A stretch of 64,000 nucleotides of DNA from Kistimonas scapharcae (GCF_039540975.1 NZ_BAABFL010000134.1:10739-74738); one strand, 5' to 3'; shown: positions 16,821-26,313, numbered from the stretch's first letter. Notes: generated by a model from the sequence alone, not told the origin. A program made the numbers and translations.

Positions 16821-18170
16821 TCAACGCTTCCTTTTCTTTTCAGTCGGACTCTTTATCCTGATCCAGACTTCACTATCACACCCCAAGGAGGTACAGCACT
16901 GAAAAGTCCCATCTAAAACAGATGGTTTAGTGCCTCCCGCTCCCTTGCGGAAGAGTCCCTTCCCGCATTCACCACATATAAAAGCTCTTGGCATTAAACA
17001 CGATTCAGGAGCATCCAACGAGACAGGATTGCATGAAGATTCAGTACTATCGGTAAAAAAATATAGACCGTAATCAAAAGAAAACGGCTCGTTAGGCTGA
17101 ACCTCTTCTGTTGTAATAAAAAACGGCATATCAACTACCAGATCAGGTTGATCTTTACTGTGAACCTTGATCCATTGAATGGCAACATTTGTTTTAGCCC
17201 TCGTACCACGGGGGTCATTGATGCGTCCAGCGGCATTCCCTACCCATTTACCCCCAGCATCATAGGATGTCACCAGGATTTGATGTCCACCAGAATGAGC
17301 ACCGCCTTTAAGCTGCTGCCTTTTTCCTGACATGTGCTCAGCATTGTCTTCAAGACCCAGACAATAGTTATTTCTCAGCCTGGCGTTAGGCGACTCATTA
17401 TCATAAAAATCCAATATCCCTGCATAGTGACATAAGACAGTCCCCCTTGGCATAAAGGCTGTTGCATACCCACCGAACTGTTGTTCAAGCAAAAATGGAT
17501 GGTTCGCTGGAATTGATGGCGTTTTTTCTACGACCTTCACCCGCACTCGTTGATAAATTGGATCATCGGGATTTGCTGTGGATGCAAGATAATGGTCAAT
17601 CTGTCTAACAATTTTATTGATTTCGTCAGACTGCCTCTTTTGATCCACCTTTTTCATTTTATTACCATTACCCCGTAATTCCGGGCTAAGAAAATGCAGA
17701 CCTATATAAGGGGGAGGCGATTTTTTCCTGATAAACTCACTGCCAGACTTTAATTGTAAGAGCTTATAATCTGGGTTTCGGGTAAGATTGGCATACTGCT
17801 TCCGGCCTTCATCAGAAATGCCCAGCAGTGGCAGCCTCTTATTAAGAACCTGAGAATTCTCTACTTCCTGATCGCGACAACCGACATCATTTAGCCTTTT
17901 GTAATCCACTCGTGGCACATCAGAGTGCCGTGTTTTTCGTAAACGAATTGACGGGTAATGATCCGGTACATTTTCCTTCCGGTCACACTTACGCTTTATC
18001 TCCCGAACCAGTGATACCTCGGCCGCAACGCCTTTTCTTTTCAAATGGTGAGGGCTAATACCCTTCTTTCTGATCAAACGTAAACTGCTTGTTTTTCGCT
18101 GCAGATTTTCTTGAGCATTCTGATTTATCGGCCGACGAAGTATCCGTTTCAAAGCACGCGCACTATGCAT
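16821..18170 (-). CDS. SET-domain protein, candidate nuclear effector methyltransferase
   Basis: 449 residues. The N-terminal ~190 are strongly basic (KRILRRP, IKRKCDRK, RLRKTRHSD). Residues about 215-385 form a SET-type lysine methyltransferase domain: GGYATAFMPRGTVLCHYAG (the GxGxxA region), GNAAGRINDPRGTRAKTNV (counterpart of the RxxNHxCxPN cofactor knot) and EEVQPNEPFSFDYG (counterpart of the ELxxDYG motif with the catalytic Tyr). A C-terminal Cys cluster, FICGECGKGL then CCTSLGCDSE, may bind zinc as post-SET domains do, and the protein ends KKRKR, a likely nuclear-localisation signal. The canonical His of NHxC is not evident, so activity is uncertain. It may modify host histones (inference). 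The gene is AT-rich and stands alone. Confidence 0.65.
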   Translation of the reverse strand: MHSARALKRILRRPINQNAQENLQRKTSSLRLIRKKGISPHHLKRKGVAAEVSLVREIKRKCDRKENVPDHYPSIRLRKTRHSDVPRVDYKRLNDVGCRDQEVENSQVLNKRLPLLGISDEGRKQYANLTRNPDYKLLQLKSGSEFIRKKSPPPYIGLHFLSPELRGNGNKMKKVDQKRQSDEINKIVRQIDHYLASTANPDDPIYQRVRVKVVEKTPSIPANHPFLLEQQFGGYATAFMPRGTVLCHYAGILDFYDNESPNARLRNNYCLGLEDNAEHMSGKRQQLKGGAHSGGHQILVTSYDAGGKWVGNAAGRINDPRGTRAKTNVAIQWIKVHSKDQPDLVVDMPFFITTEEVQPNEPFSFDYGLYFFTDSTESSCNPVSLDAPESCLMPRAFICGECGKGLFRKGAGGTKPSVLDGTFQCCTSLGCDSEVWIRIKSPTEKKRKR

Positions 18171-18288
18171 CTCTTAACCGTCCATACCTTAATATAGGGA
18201 TAGACCACCACTCGATGCCTTTGTCTTCATCTCGTTGTATTTTCCCACGGATACTGGGCAGTATTGTCAGCCACACTGACAATAGGCA

Positions 18289-19374
18289 TTAATCACGCCG
18301 TACTTTCCTGACCCGTCCTATCTGCTGCTCCATCAAACTGGAGAGGTAGAGGTATTCATCCGTTTCCAGCACGCCGGTGGTAAAGGCGAAGCGTCCCAGT
18401 TCATCTTGAAGATTTCTGACAATATTGCCGTTATCGTCAAAGGCGACGACATGCCCGTAACGCTGTGCTTTTGGCCTCATTGCCGGGGGAAGACGTTGTG
18501 CCACCGTGCGCAGAAACGGTTTGTCTGACAGCTTGTCCAATGCAGTGCTTCTGGGTGATGCCAGCCCGATCCAGTAGCGTCCATTTTGCCCTTTGGACAG
18601 GTTATCTGGGAATCCGGGCAGATTATCGATAACGACATCAACCGTGCCAGCCTTATCCCCTTCCAGCCAGTAGCGAAGCACCCGATAACCACCGGTTTCA
18701 TTGACCAGTACTGACCGGCCGTCATGACTGACTGCGACGCCGTTAGCAAAGTTCAACCCATTCACCAGCTCACGGACTTCGCCCGTGGCAGGATCAAACG
18801 CGAGCAGGCGCCCATGCCCACCATGCTCCATGAGATCCAGCAGGCTCGCCTCGTAGGTGCCACCTGACGCTTCAGCCCCAAACTTGACGGACGATTCGGA
18901 AAAATAGAGCGTGCCATCCGGCCCTTCATCGACGGCATTGGCATACACCAGCGGCTGGCCATCGACCTGGTCTGCCAGCACGGTTTTCCGTCCCGACGGA
19001 TCAAATGATAAAAGCCCCCGGTAGGCATCAGCCACCAGCAAATTGTCCTTTGAATCAAAACCCAGCCCCAAGGGACGCCCGCTGGTTTCCGCCCAACGCT
19101 CCACCTTGCCGCCGGGAATAATGCGGAGGATCGTCCCATCTTTCACTCCGGCATAAATCCTGCCCTGCTGATCCATGGCCAGGTCTTCCGGGCCATCACG
19201 CCCTTCCAGCGTGAGCGTTTCCAGTGAAGAGAGTTCGCTGTTCGCCGCGAAGTCACCGGTATAGCCGGGATTATCCGGCGCCTGCCAGGCCACCGGTGTC
19301 ACCGGCACAGGCCAGGCCACCAGATAGAGAGTTACCAGCAGAAGCACACCCGCTACGATCATCCACAGTTTCAT
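18289..19374 (-). CDS. SMP-30/strictosidine synthase-like beta-propeller protein, membrane anchored
   Basis: 361 residues from the ATG at 19374 (a GTG two codons upstream is an alternative). One N-terminal membrane segment (MIVAGVLLLVTLYLVAW) is followed by a six-bladed propeller of the SMP-30/gluconolactonase/strictosidine synthase-like superfamily: GPEDLAMDQQGRIYAG, RPLGLGFDSKDNLLVADAY, VDEGPDGTLYFSESS, NGVAVSHDGRSVLVNE and GFPDNLSKGQNGRYWIGL. The last two match the calcium-site Glu/Asn pattern of the family. Probably a periplasm-facing lactonase or esterase-like enzyme. Substrate unknown. Divergent from the DJ-1/PfpI gene. Confidence 0.8.
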   Translation of the reverse strand: MKLWMIVAGVLLLVTLYLVAWPVPVTPVAWQAPDNPGYTGDFAANSELSSLETLTLEGRDGPEDLAMDQQGRIYAGVKDGTILRIIPGGKVERWAETSGRPLGLGFDSKDNLLVADAYRGLLSFDPSGRKTVLADQVDGQPLVYANAVDEGPDGTLYFSESSVKFGAEASGGTYEASLLDLMEHGGHGRLLAFDPATGEVRELVNGLNFANGVAVSHDGRSVLVNETGGYRVLRYWLEGDKAGTVDVVIDNLPGFPDNLSKGQNGRYWIGLASPRSTALDKLSDKPFLRTVAQRLPPAMRPKAQRYGHVVAFDDNGNIVRNLQDELGRFAFTTGVLETDEYLYLSSLMEQQIGRVRKVRRD

Positions 19375-19506
19375 CAGCACTCAGCCATTATTGGGTTTCA
19401 CAGGGTTTATCCTCTAACCCTGCCATCATAGATGAAGCATTGCCATACGGCTTGCAGATCCCCATACTGATCTGCGGTTTAGCACACGATTGAGACGGCA
19501 TTCATA

Positions 19507-20157
19507 ATGATGAATAAAAAAACGATTGCCCTGCTACTGTTTGATGATGTCGAGGTCATGGACTTCGCCGGTCCCTTCGAAGTTTTTTCCGTCACCAATG
19601 AGCTGAACCAGGATCGCCTGCTCACCCTCCACACTGTCGCTGTGACAACCGATCCGGTTATTGCCAGAAATGGTCTCTCCGTTAACCCGGATATTCAGCT
19701 GGATGCCATGCCGCAAGCCGATATCGTTATCATTCCCGGCGGGGATGGAACCCGTGAGGTACTGCAACAACCGGCAGTGATGCACTGGATACAGCAAATT
19801 AGCGCCAACGCTGAGCATGTACTGTCCGTCTGTTCAGGTGCTTTGCTGCTGGCAGGTGCCGGGCTGCTCAATGACCTGCCAGCGACAACCCACCACGACG
19901 TGTTCGACACACTGGCTGAACTCTCCCCATCTACCCGGCTGATACGTGATCAGCGCTTTGTCGACAATGGCCAGATAGTGACCTCGGCCGGTATCAGTGC
20001 CGGTATTGATATGAGCCTGTATATGGTGGCCAGACTGTATGGGCACGACACCGCACAAAAAACGGCCAGATACATGGAATACCCTTACCTTACAAAAGAA
20101 GGAAACCCTCAGGGCCAGGGCCGGTTTGACGACAACTCCCCTCTGGCGTTTATGTAA
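19507..20157 (+). CDS. DJ-1/PfpI family protein
   Basis: 216 residues with a class I glutamine amidotransferase-like (DJ-1/PfpI) fold. It starts IALLLFDDVEVMDFAGPFEV, carries the acidic residue at VEVMD, and has the nucleophile elbow SVCSGALLLAGAGLL (Cys about 107) and TTHHDVFDTL. These features are those of the isonitrile hydratase/ThiJ-like subgroup rather than an AraC-fused regulator; no DNA-binding domain follows. It is likely a cytoplasmic hydratase or stress-related enzyme. The ldhA gene follows 63 bp later on the same strand. Confidence 0.8.
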   Translation: MMNKKTIALLLFDDVEVMDFAGPFEVFSVTNELNQDRLLTLHTVAVTTDPVIARNGLSVNPDIQLDAMPQADIVIIPGGDGTREVLQQPAVMHWIQQISANAEHVLSVCSGALLLAGAGLLNDLPATTHHDVFDTLAELSPSTRLIRDQRFVDNGQIVTSAGISAGIDMSLYMVARLYGHDTAQKTARYMEYPYLTKEGNPQGQGRFDDNSPLAFM

Positions 20158-20220
20158 CCCGCTTAATGGCAGTGAGCTACTATTACTCCAATATTCCTGA
20201 TCAGGCAGAGGGTTCTTTCC

Positions 20221-21228
20221 ATGAAGATCGCTGTCTTTGGCACCAAGCCCTATGACCGTGAATACCTGAACCGCGCCAATCAGCAGTACGCGTTCCAGCT
20301 TGACTATTTCAAGGTCCGTCTGAACGAGGAAACCCGTGAACTGGCGCGGGGGCACGATGCCGTATGCGTTTTCGTCAACGACATTCTCAACCAGCCGGTA
20401 CTGGAAACCATGGCGGATGCCGGTGTTCGCCTGATCGCCCTCCGCTGCGCAGGCTTCAACAATGTTGACCTGAGTCTTGCCGATAAACTGGGTATCAAAG
20501 TGGCACGGGTGCCGGCCTACTCTCCGGAGGCCGTGGCGGAATATACCCTGGCGCTGATCCTGACCCTGAACCGAAAAACCCATAAGGCCTGGAACCGCAT
20601 CCGCGAGGGCAATTTTTCCCTGAATGGCCTGCTGGGTTTCAATATGACCGGTAAGACGGCCGGCGTCGTTGGATTAGGTCGTATTGGGCTGGCAACCGCC
20701 AAGCTGCTACAGGGTTTCGACATGAACGTCATTGCCTATGATCCCTTTCCTGACGAAGTGGCCATTAAAGCGGCAGGGATAAAGACCGTACCGCTTCACG
20801 AGCTATACCACCATGCGGATATCATCACACTGCACTGTCCCCTGACGGACAGCACCTTCCATATGATTGATGCTGAAGCGCTGGAATCCATGAAACCCGG
20901 CGCCATGCTGATCAATACCAGCCGCGGCGCTTTGATTGACACTCAAGCAGCCATCCGTTCGTTGAAAGCAGAGCATCTGGGTTATCTGGGCATCGATGTT
21001 TATGAGCAGGAAGGCGACCTGTTTTTCGAAGACCTGTCCGAGCAGATTATTCAGGACGATATCATCCAGCGACTGCAGTCGTTCCCCAATGTGCTGATTA
21101 CCGGCCATCAGGGCTTCTTTACCCGAGAGGCCCTCACCGCCATTGCCGAAACCACGCTGACCAATATTCATGAATTCGCTGAAACCGGCACCTGCAAAAA
21201 TCTGCTGACGAAAGCCTACCTCGCCTGA
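20221..21228 (+). CDS. ldhA: Fermentative D-lactate dehydrogenase
   Basis: A 335-residue NAD-dependent D-2-hydroxyacid dehydrogenase reducing pyruvate to D-lactate. LdhA-type features: MKIAVFGTKPYDREYL, RCAGFNNVDL, VPAYSPEAVAEYTLAL, the Rossmann glycine motif GVVGLGRIGLATAKLL, the catalytic Arg in INTSRGALIDTQA, the Glu in GIDVYEQEGDLFFED and the His in ITGHQGFFTREAL. It fits a fermentative lifestyle alongside the ethanolamine pathway. A short hairpin overlaps the stop codon. Confidence 0.93.
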   Translation: MKIAVFGTKPYDREYLNRANQQYAFQLDYFKVRLNEETRELARGHDAVCVFVNDILNQPVLETMADAGVRLIALRCAGFNNVDLSLADKLGIKVARVPAYSPEAVAEYTLALILTLNRKTHKAWNRIREGNFSLNGLLGFNMTGKTAGVVGLGRIGLATAKLLQGFDMNVIAYDPFPDEVAIKAAGIKTVPLHELYHHADIITLHCPLTDSTFHMIDAEALESMKPGAMLINTSRGALIDTQAAIRSLKAEHLGYLGIDVYEQEGDLFFEDLSEQIIQDDIIQRLQSFPNVLITGHQGFFTREALTAIAETTLTNIHEFAETGTCKNLLTKAYLA

Positions 21229-21244
21229 AGTCTTGTCTTCAGGC
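21223..21244 (+). terminator. Hairpin at the end of ldhA
   Basis: GCCTGAAG (21223-21230) and CTTCAGGC (21237-21244) with a 6-nt loop, overlapping the ldhA stop. Short stem without a U-tract; weak terminator candidate. Confidence 0.4.
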
Positions 21245-21394
21245 AATATCCCCCTGAATTTATTCGTGCCAGGATGCCCCTCTCTGTCGGGAAACTGACT
21301 CATATCATTGTTCGCTTAAACCGTTGCGATCACGCTTCGCACAAATCGGAACAACTTCCCACAACCCCCTTTACGAACAGTGAGCGATTGAAAC

Positions 21395-22741
21395 ATGTAC
21401 CTGGTACTGGTCCTGTTGGCCGTGGTCACCTTTGTCGTGCTGGCCACATCACGCTTTAAACTGCATCCGTTTATCACACTCTTACTGGCGGCGTTTGCCA
21501 CCGCGTTTCTGGCCGGGCTGCCGCTTGATCAGGTGGCAGCAACCATCAGCGCTGGATTTGGTGGCATCCTCGGCTCGATCGGTATTGTGATTATTCTGGG
21601 TACCCTGATCGGTACCATCCTCGAAAAGACCGGTGCCGCCATTACCATGGCGGATACCATTATCCGGTTGCTGGGACAGCGGTTTCCGAATCTCACCATG
21701 TCCATCATCGGTTACCTGGTGTCGATTCCGGTGTTCTGTGATTCCGGTTATGTCATCCTGACCTCCCTGAAGCGTTCACTGTGCAAGCGTCTGGGCGCTT
21801 CGGCCGTTGCCATGAGTGTCGCGCTTGCGACGGGTCTCTACGCCACACACACTTTTGTTCCGCCGACACCGGGACCGATTGCCGCTGCCGGTAACCTTGG
21901 TCTGGCTGAGAACCTCGGCCTGGTCATCGGTCTCGGTCTGGTGGTCGCCGCCTTCACTGCCGTGGCCGGCTTATTCTGGGCCAACCATGTCTCTGACCAG
22001 CTGACCTGCGGTGAAGATGCCGACGACGACCAGGACTACGAGGCACTTCGCGCCCAATACGGTGAGCTGCCGTCACCGACCAAGGCATTCGCCCCCATCC
22101 TGGTGCCCATTCTGTTGATCTGCCTGGGTTCTGTCGCCAACTATCCCAGCCACCCACTGGGCGAAGGCCTGGCGTTGAAGCTGTTTGCCTTTTTAGGCAC
22201 ACCGCTGAATGCCCTGATGATCGGTCTGGGCCTTGCTATCACCCTGATCCGCGGTGACAAGCGCATGGAACAGTTCACCGACCTGATTGGCAAAGGCATC
22301 CTGGCCTGCGCACCGATCCTGCTGATTACCGGCGCCGGCGGTGCATTTGGCAAAGTGCTCTCCACCACTGAGATCGGCAGCTATCTCGGGGAAACCCTTT
22401 CCAGCCTGGGCATTGGTATTTTCATGCCCTTTATCGTTGCGGCAGCGCTGAAAACCGCGCAGGGTTCTTCCACTGTCGCACTGGTAACGACCTCTGCACT
22501 GGTTGCCCCCATGCTGGGTGACATTGGACTTGCCTCTGAGATGGGACGGGCGCTGACTGTACTGGCTATCGGCGCCGGCGCCATGACCGTTTCCCATGCC
22601 AACGACAGTTTCTTCTGGGTGGTTTCCCAGTTCAGCAACATGTCCGTGTCCACGGCCTACCGGGCCCAGACCATGGCAACACTGGTGCAGGGTATCACCG
22701 GCATCACGGTGGTTTACCTGATGAGCCTGATACTGCTGTAA
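21395..22741 (+). CDS. GntP-family transporter, probable glycerate permease
   Basis: A 448-residue, about 12-segment membrane protein of the gluconate:H+ symporter (GntP) family: LGTLIGTILEKTGAAITMAD, GYLVSIPVFCDSGYVIL, THTFVPPTPGPIAAAGNLG and the C-terminal AMTVSHANDSFFWVVSQF, all family-diagnostic. The glycerate kinase gene follows 84 bp downstream on the same strand, so D-glycerate is the likely substrate (inference from context). Normal length. Confidence 0.88.
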   Translation: MYLVLVLLAVVTFVVLATSRFKLHPFITLLLAAFATAFLAGLPLDQVAATISAGFGGILGSIGIVIILGTLIGTILEKTGAAITMADTIIRLLGQRFPNLTMSIIGYLVSIPVFCDSGYVILTSLKRSLCKRLGASAVAMSVALATGLYATHTFVPPTPGPIAAAGNLGLAENLGLVIGLGLVVAAFTAVAGLFWANHVSDQLTCGEDADDDQDYEALRAQYGELPSPTKAFAPILVPILLICLGSVANYPSHPLGEGLALKLFAFLGTPLNALMIGLGLAITLIRGDKRMEQFTDLIGKGILACAPILLITGAGGAFGKVLSTTEIGSYLGETLSSLGIGIFMPFIVAAALKTAQGSSTVALVTTSALVAPMLGDIGLASEMGRALTVLAIGAGAMTVSHANDSFFWVVSQFSNMSVSTAYRAQTMATLVQGITGITVVYLMSLILL

Positions 22742-22770
22742 ACTCAGTCGAAACGCGACGAATGATGTCA

Positions 22771-22793
22771 GCCCGATGCTTCATCCATCGGGC
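22771..22793 (+). terminator. Hairpin between transporter and glycerate kinase
   Basis: GCCCGATG / CATCGGGC with a 7-nt loop in the 84-bp gap, followed by CCTC rather than T residues. Possibly an attenuator or an mRNA-stabilising hairpin rather than a full terminator. Confidence 0.35.
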
Positions 22794-22825
22794 CCTCATG
22801 AACACACTGAAAACCCTCTGACACC

Positions 22826-23977
22826 ATGAAAATTGTGATAGCGCCTGACTCATTCAAGGAATGCCTGACCGCACTCGAAGTGGCCAAGGCCATAGAGGAA
22901 GGCATTCTGTCGGTTCTCCCTGATGCCGAATGCATCAAGGTGCCGGTCGCAGACGGCGGGGAAGGCACCGCCCGTTCTCTGGTGGATGCCACCGGTGGCC
23001 AGTTGCTGCAATATTCCGTGACCGGACCATTGGGACAACCGGTCAACGCCGCACTGGGATTGCTGGGGGATGGTGAAACCGCTGTCATTGAGATGGCCGA
23101 AGCTTCGGGCCTCGCGCTGGTGCCACCGGCAAGCCGAAATCCCCTGCATACCACCACCTATGGAACCGGCGAGTTGATCAGCAAAGCGCTGGACCTCGGG
23201 GTTCGACACCTGATCATCGGCATCGGCGGCAGCGCCACCAACGACGGTGGCGCCGGTATGATGCAGGCTTTAGGCATCCAGTTTCTGGATGAACACGGCA
23301 ACCCAATTCCACTGGGCGGTGCAGGGTTACTGTCGCTGCATCGAATAGACACCAGCCGCCTTGACCCACGTCTTGCAGATGTAACCTGCCAGGTAGCCTG
23401 CGATGTGAATAACCCACTGACAGGCCCTAACGGGGCATCCCATATTTTTGGCCCCCAGAAAGGGGCTGGCCCCGAACAGGTTCTAGAACTCGATCGTGCA
23501 CTAGTACATTACGAGCAACGACTTCAATCTCAACTGGGGAAAACCATCGGAGAAATACCTGGCGCTGGTGCTGCAGGAGGCATGGGAGCAGCCCTGCTGG
23601 CGTTCCTTGATGCTACTCTTCAGCCGGGCATTGACATTGTTATGGAAGCTGTCGACTTGGCCAGCCAACTGCAGGGAGCAGACCTGGTCATCACGGGCGA
23701 AGGCCGTATTGATGGCCAGACCGCCTGTGGCAAAACACCGGTTGGCGTCGCACGGCATGCCAAAACAGCGAATCTTCCGGTCATTGCTATCGCCGGTTGC
23801 CTAGGTCACGATCACGAACTGGTACATGCTGAAGGTATTGATGCCCTGTTTCCGGCAATAGACCACCTTGCAGACATGGAGTCCATCTTGCGGAACGGCT
23901 ATAAGAACATCCGCCGCACAGCCTGCAATATCGCGAAGCTACTGACCATTTCAGCTGACTGCCGTAATGGCCTTTAA
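22826..23977 (+). CDS. garK: Glycerate 2-kinase (GarK/GlxK type)
   Basis: 383 residues. Type I glycerate kinase, phosphorylating D-glycerate to 2-phosphoglycerate. Signature segments: MKIVIAPDSFKECLTA, VPVADGGEGTARSLVDATGG, YGTGELISKAL, IGIGGSATNDGGAGMMQALG, CDVNNPLTGPNGAS, IFGPQKGA, GAGAAGGMGAALLAF and ITGEGRIDGQTACGKTP. Length and motif order are normal for the family. Together with the GntP transporter it forms a glycerate uptake and catabolism unit feeding glycolysis. A long perfect hairpin follows the gene. Confidence 0.93.
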   Translation: MKIVIAPDSFKECLTALEVAKAIEEGILSVLPDAECIKVPVADGGEGTARSLVDATGGQLLQYSVTGPLGQPVNAALGLLGDGETAVIEMAEASGLALVPPASRNPLHTTTYGTGELISKALDLGVRHLIIGIGGSATNDGGAGMMQALGIQFLDEHGNPIPLGGAGLLSLHRIDTSRLDPRLADVTCQVACDVNNPLTGPNGASHIFGPQKGAGPEQVLELDRALVHYEQRLQSQLGKTIGEIPGAGAAGGMGAALLAFLDATLQPGIDIVMEAVDLASQLQGADLVITGEGRIDGQTACGKTPVGVARHAKTANLPVIAIAGCLGHDHELVHAEGIDALFPAIDHLADMESILRNGYKNIRRTACNIAKLLTISADCRNGL

Positions 23978-24009
23978 CCTTCATTTTCTGACATTCACGC
24001 TTTAACCTC

Positions 24010-24048
24010 ATTACAGGCAAAAGAGCCTTATGCTCTTTTGCCTGTAAT
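24010..24048 (+). terminator. 17-bp perfect hairpin after glycerate kinase
   Basis: Perfect 17-bp inverted repeat (24010-24026 with 24032-24048) with a 5-nt loop CTTAT. There is no T-run after the stem. Resembles the 18-bp hairpin after btuB (62490-62528) in lacking a U-tract. Confidence 0.6.
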
Positions 24049-24162
24049 GGTGCCCCCTTGCAATCGGCAGGAACTTTTCACCATAGAGCAACTCCAAGCT
24101 AAAAGTCTTCTATTTCAGCGCTGCTGACGGGGAGCAACAAAAAACACGCTGGGTTTCAAGGT

Positions 24163-24730
24163 ATGAAAGAGAGCACACCGTCAATTACTCATCCACCAAG
24201 CACCGTGTTTACCAACAACACGCCAACATTGGATAATTGTGCGCTCCACCCGGAAAGCTATTGGCCAAATGAGGGAGATGTAGCGGCTCTGACACCAGCC
24301 CCCCGTATATCGTCGATGTATTAACAGAGGCATCGCTATTTTTGCCGTTATTGGCACCGTTCACTGTGCACTCATTGCAGCGCCAGTGATGGGGCTCGGG
24401 GGTGGCTTGGCGGCCGTTACAGTACTTGCTTCAGGAATACCGTTTATGGCCCCAGTCTGTGGGCCAGCAGCAGAAATTCTCGGCATATTTGTGCTGATTG
24501 TTTTTTCAGCCGGTGGGCTGGCTGGCGTTGGCTTTACCTTCTTTTATACCCCTTACTGCATGGCCTGGGTTTACGATTCCGCCATGAACAAACTGGAGTC
24601 TGATTATCAATCGTCTGGTTTCATACAAAAAGTATTACAAGCCTATGGAGACAGCGGGCCGGATCAACCCTCCTCTCAAGAAGTACTCTTTTCAATACAA
24701 TGGATGAAACTAAATCACCGGAATGCGTGA
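24163..24730 (+). pseudogene. Small membrane protein interrupted at a C6 tract
   Basis: A 53-codon frame from the ATG at 24163 (MKESTPSITHPPS onward) ends at TAA 24322-24324. A second frame, open from 24293, continues with VYRRCINRGIAIFAVIGTV into a long hydrophobic protein ending at 24730. The hydrophobic stretch already starts before the first GTG (24386) of the second frame, so the two parts belong together. Reading five instead of six C at 24299-24304 fuses them into one ~188-residue protein with two membrane hairpins rich in Gly/Ala. It is a slippage mutation, a phase-variable tract or a sequencing error. The hydrophobic part loosely resembles the next gene (NRGI-A, then GxGxGL). Function unknown. 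Confidence 0.55.
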
Positions 24731-24998
24731 CGGAATCATCACAAGCACTGACTATTGCATCAGACGAGGTACTCCTTGGAAATCAAAGCACAAAGATACA
24801 TTCGGAAATTTAATAAACCGGATTCTTTATCACTCAATCAAACCACTTCAATGTCCTACCAACATCACAATCATTGAATACTATGACCAAAGTAGCATTT
24901 AACCCCTTATCCCCACATGTAATACTGATTCCCATTCTTTGGGTGTATCTATCCGGAGGAATTAGTACCTTCGTCAAACGAACATTAAGGAACATATT

Positions 24999-25412
24999 AT
25001 GTCATGCATCAGCCTACAAGGTACTTCTTCCTGTTGCCACAATCCAGAGACAAATCAAAATAATGCCCCCATTAAACGCACGGCTTTTGGACGGGCAATA
25101 TTTCGTATTACATATCCATTGCGACGGCTGATATCAGATATTGTCATGACCACCAAGGCTTTTACCTGTTCGATTGCTGATGAAGCATGGCAATCAATAG
25201 AAAACAGGGGAATTACAGCGATCATGGTTCCCTGTGTTTTCCTTGCCGGGGTCATGGGTTTTGGCTTTGGTTTGGCATTCGGCGTTATTGGCGGTGTACT
25301 GACGTTCCTGCCCTCTGTTTATTGGGCATTCAAATCAGAAATCGATGAACTTGATACAAGCCTGGAAACATACCTGATGACCCCCAGGCCCTGGGAAGAC
25401 ATCTATGAATGA
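24999..25412 (+). CDS. Small membrane protein, unknown
   Basis: A 137-residue protein. The start at 24999 is supported by AAGGA 7 bases upstream. The N-terminal ~80 residues are Cys/Asn/Thr-rich and probably cytoplasmic. Residues about 85-120 form a hydrophobic hairpin, GITAIMVPCVFLAGVMGFGF followed by GLAFGVIGGVLTFLPSVYWAF. The C-terminus is acidic. It may be a relative of the frameshifted gene just upstream (shared NRGI plus Gly-rich membrane segment). No known family. Confidence 0.55.
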   Translation: MSCISLQGTSSCCHNPETNQNNAPIKRTAFGRAIFRITYPLRRLISDIVMTTKAFTCSIADEAWQSIENRGITAIMVPCVFLAGVMGFGFGLAFGVIGGVLTFLPSVYWAFKSEIDELDTSLETYLMTPRPWEDIYE

Positions 25413-25420
25413 GCCTTTAT

Positions 25421-26188
25421 CTAAAGAAAATACCGCCCTGGAGACACCCCCGTCTGCCGCCGGAACATCGCAATAAACGCACTGTCACTGGCAAAGCCCA
25501 ATTGAGCGCTTATTTTCGATACAGGTAACTTCTCAGATAACAATTCCATTGCTTTCAATAAGCGCAACTGCTGCCGCCAGGCACTGAAACTCATACCGGT
25601 TTCATGCCGAAAATGCCGGCTTATCGTGCGGCTACTGGCACCGACATCCGCTGCAAGCCGGGTCAATATACGGCCATCATCAGGATGTTGTAATAAATGA
25701 TCCGCTATCCCCCGCAAGCGCCTGTCCTGTGGCAGAGGCAGCATGAGATCGGCACGAACAGCTCGGATTAATTCGTCCTGAAGAACAGTAGCAAGCCGCA
25801 TTTCAGCCCCGTCCTCAGGATAGCCTGGCTGCCATTCACAGACTCGCAGGATCAATTCCCGAAAAAGAGGGGCGACATTTAGAAGACTCTGACTAATCGG
25901 CAGGGACGTGAAATAACGGGTATCAAAATACAGGCTGCGATAATGGAACCCCTGTGTACACGTACTATGCTCAACCCCCGGCGGTATCCAGGCGGCACGG
26001 TTAGGCGATAAGATACACAGCGTGTCCGCCATGGTAATCGTCATGCTGCCTTCAACGGCATAAAGAAGCTGGGCTTTCTGGTGCTGATGACTGGGCGATT
26101 CGTGGGGTCCGGAATCCACCGCAATTCCCATCAGCGGGCAATCCAGTGTGTCCGGATCCTGTACATCATCATAGCGGTATAAGGGCAT
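25421..26188 (-). CDS. AraC-family regulator with cupin N-terminus
   Basis: 255 residues. The N-terminal ~130 form a cupin-like sensor domain (HESPSHQHQKAQLLYAVEGS, RAAWIPPGVEHSTC). The C-terminal ~100 hold two helix-turn-helix motifs of AraC type: RLAADVGASSRTISRHFRHE and ISAQLGFASDSAFIAMFRRQ ending TGVSPGRYF. It belongs to the group of short AraC regulators with an AraC_binding cupin. It does not look like EutR, whose N-terminal domain is different and which is longer. Target genes are not evident; the nearest is the deaminase gene upstream on the same strand. Confidence 0.88.
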   Translation of the reverse strand: MPLYRYDDVQDPDTLDCPLMGIAVDSGPHESPSHQHQKAQLLYAVEGSMTITMADTLCILSPNRAAWIPPGVEHSTCTQGFHYRSLYFDTRYFTSLPISQSLLNVAPLFRELILRVCEWQPGYPEDGAEMRLATVLQDELIRAVRADLMLPLPQDRRLRGIADHLLQHPDDGRILTRLAADVGASSRTISRHFRHETGMSFSAWRQQLRLLKAMELLSEKLPVSKISAQLGFASDSAFIAMFRRQTGVSPGRYFL

Positions 26189-26313
26189 CGTAATAGGTCA
26201 TCAAAAAGCGGCAAAACGTGTCTGTTCATTGCATTATATGATCACCTGAAAGACAACCAATAGCACATCGCTGTCAGCCATACTTACCATAGCCCTGAAC
26301 ACTGAGAGAACGA

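Noticed and set aside
24874..25131. 85-codon frame overlapping the small membrane protein at 24999
   Set aside because: The overlapping frame from 24999 has a good ribosome site and a membrane hairpin; this one has neither.
25421..26188. AraC regulator considered as EutR
   Set aside because: It is a short cupin-AraC protein without the EutR N-terminal domain, and it is not next to eut genes.
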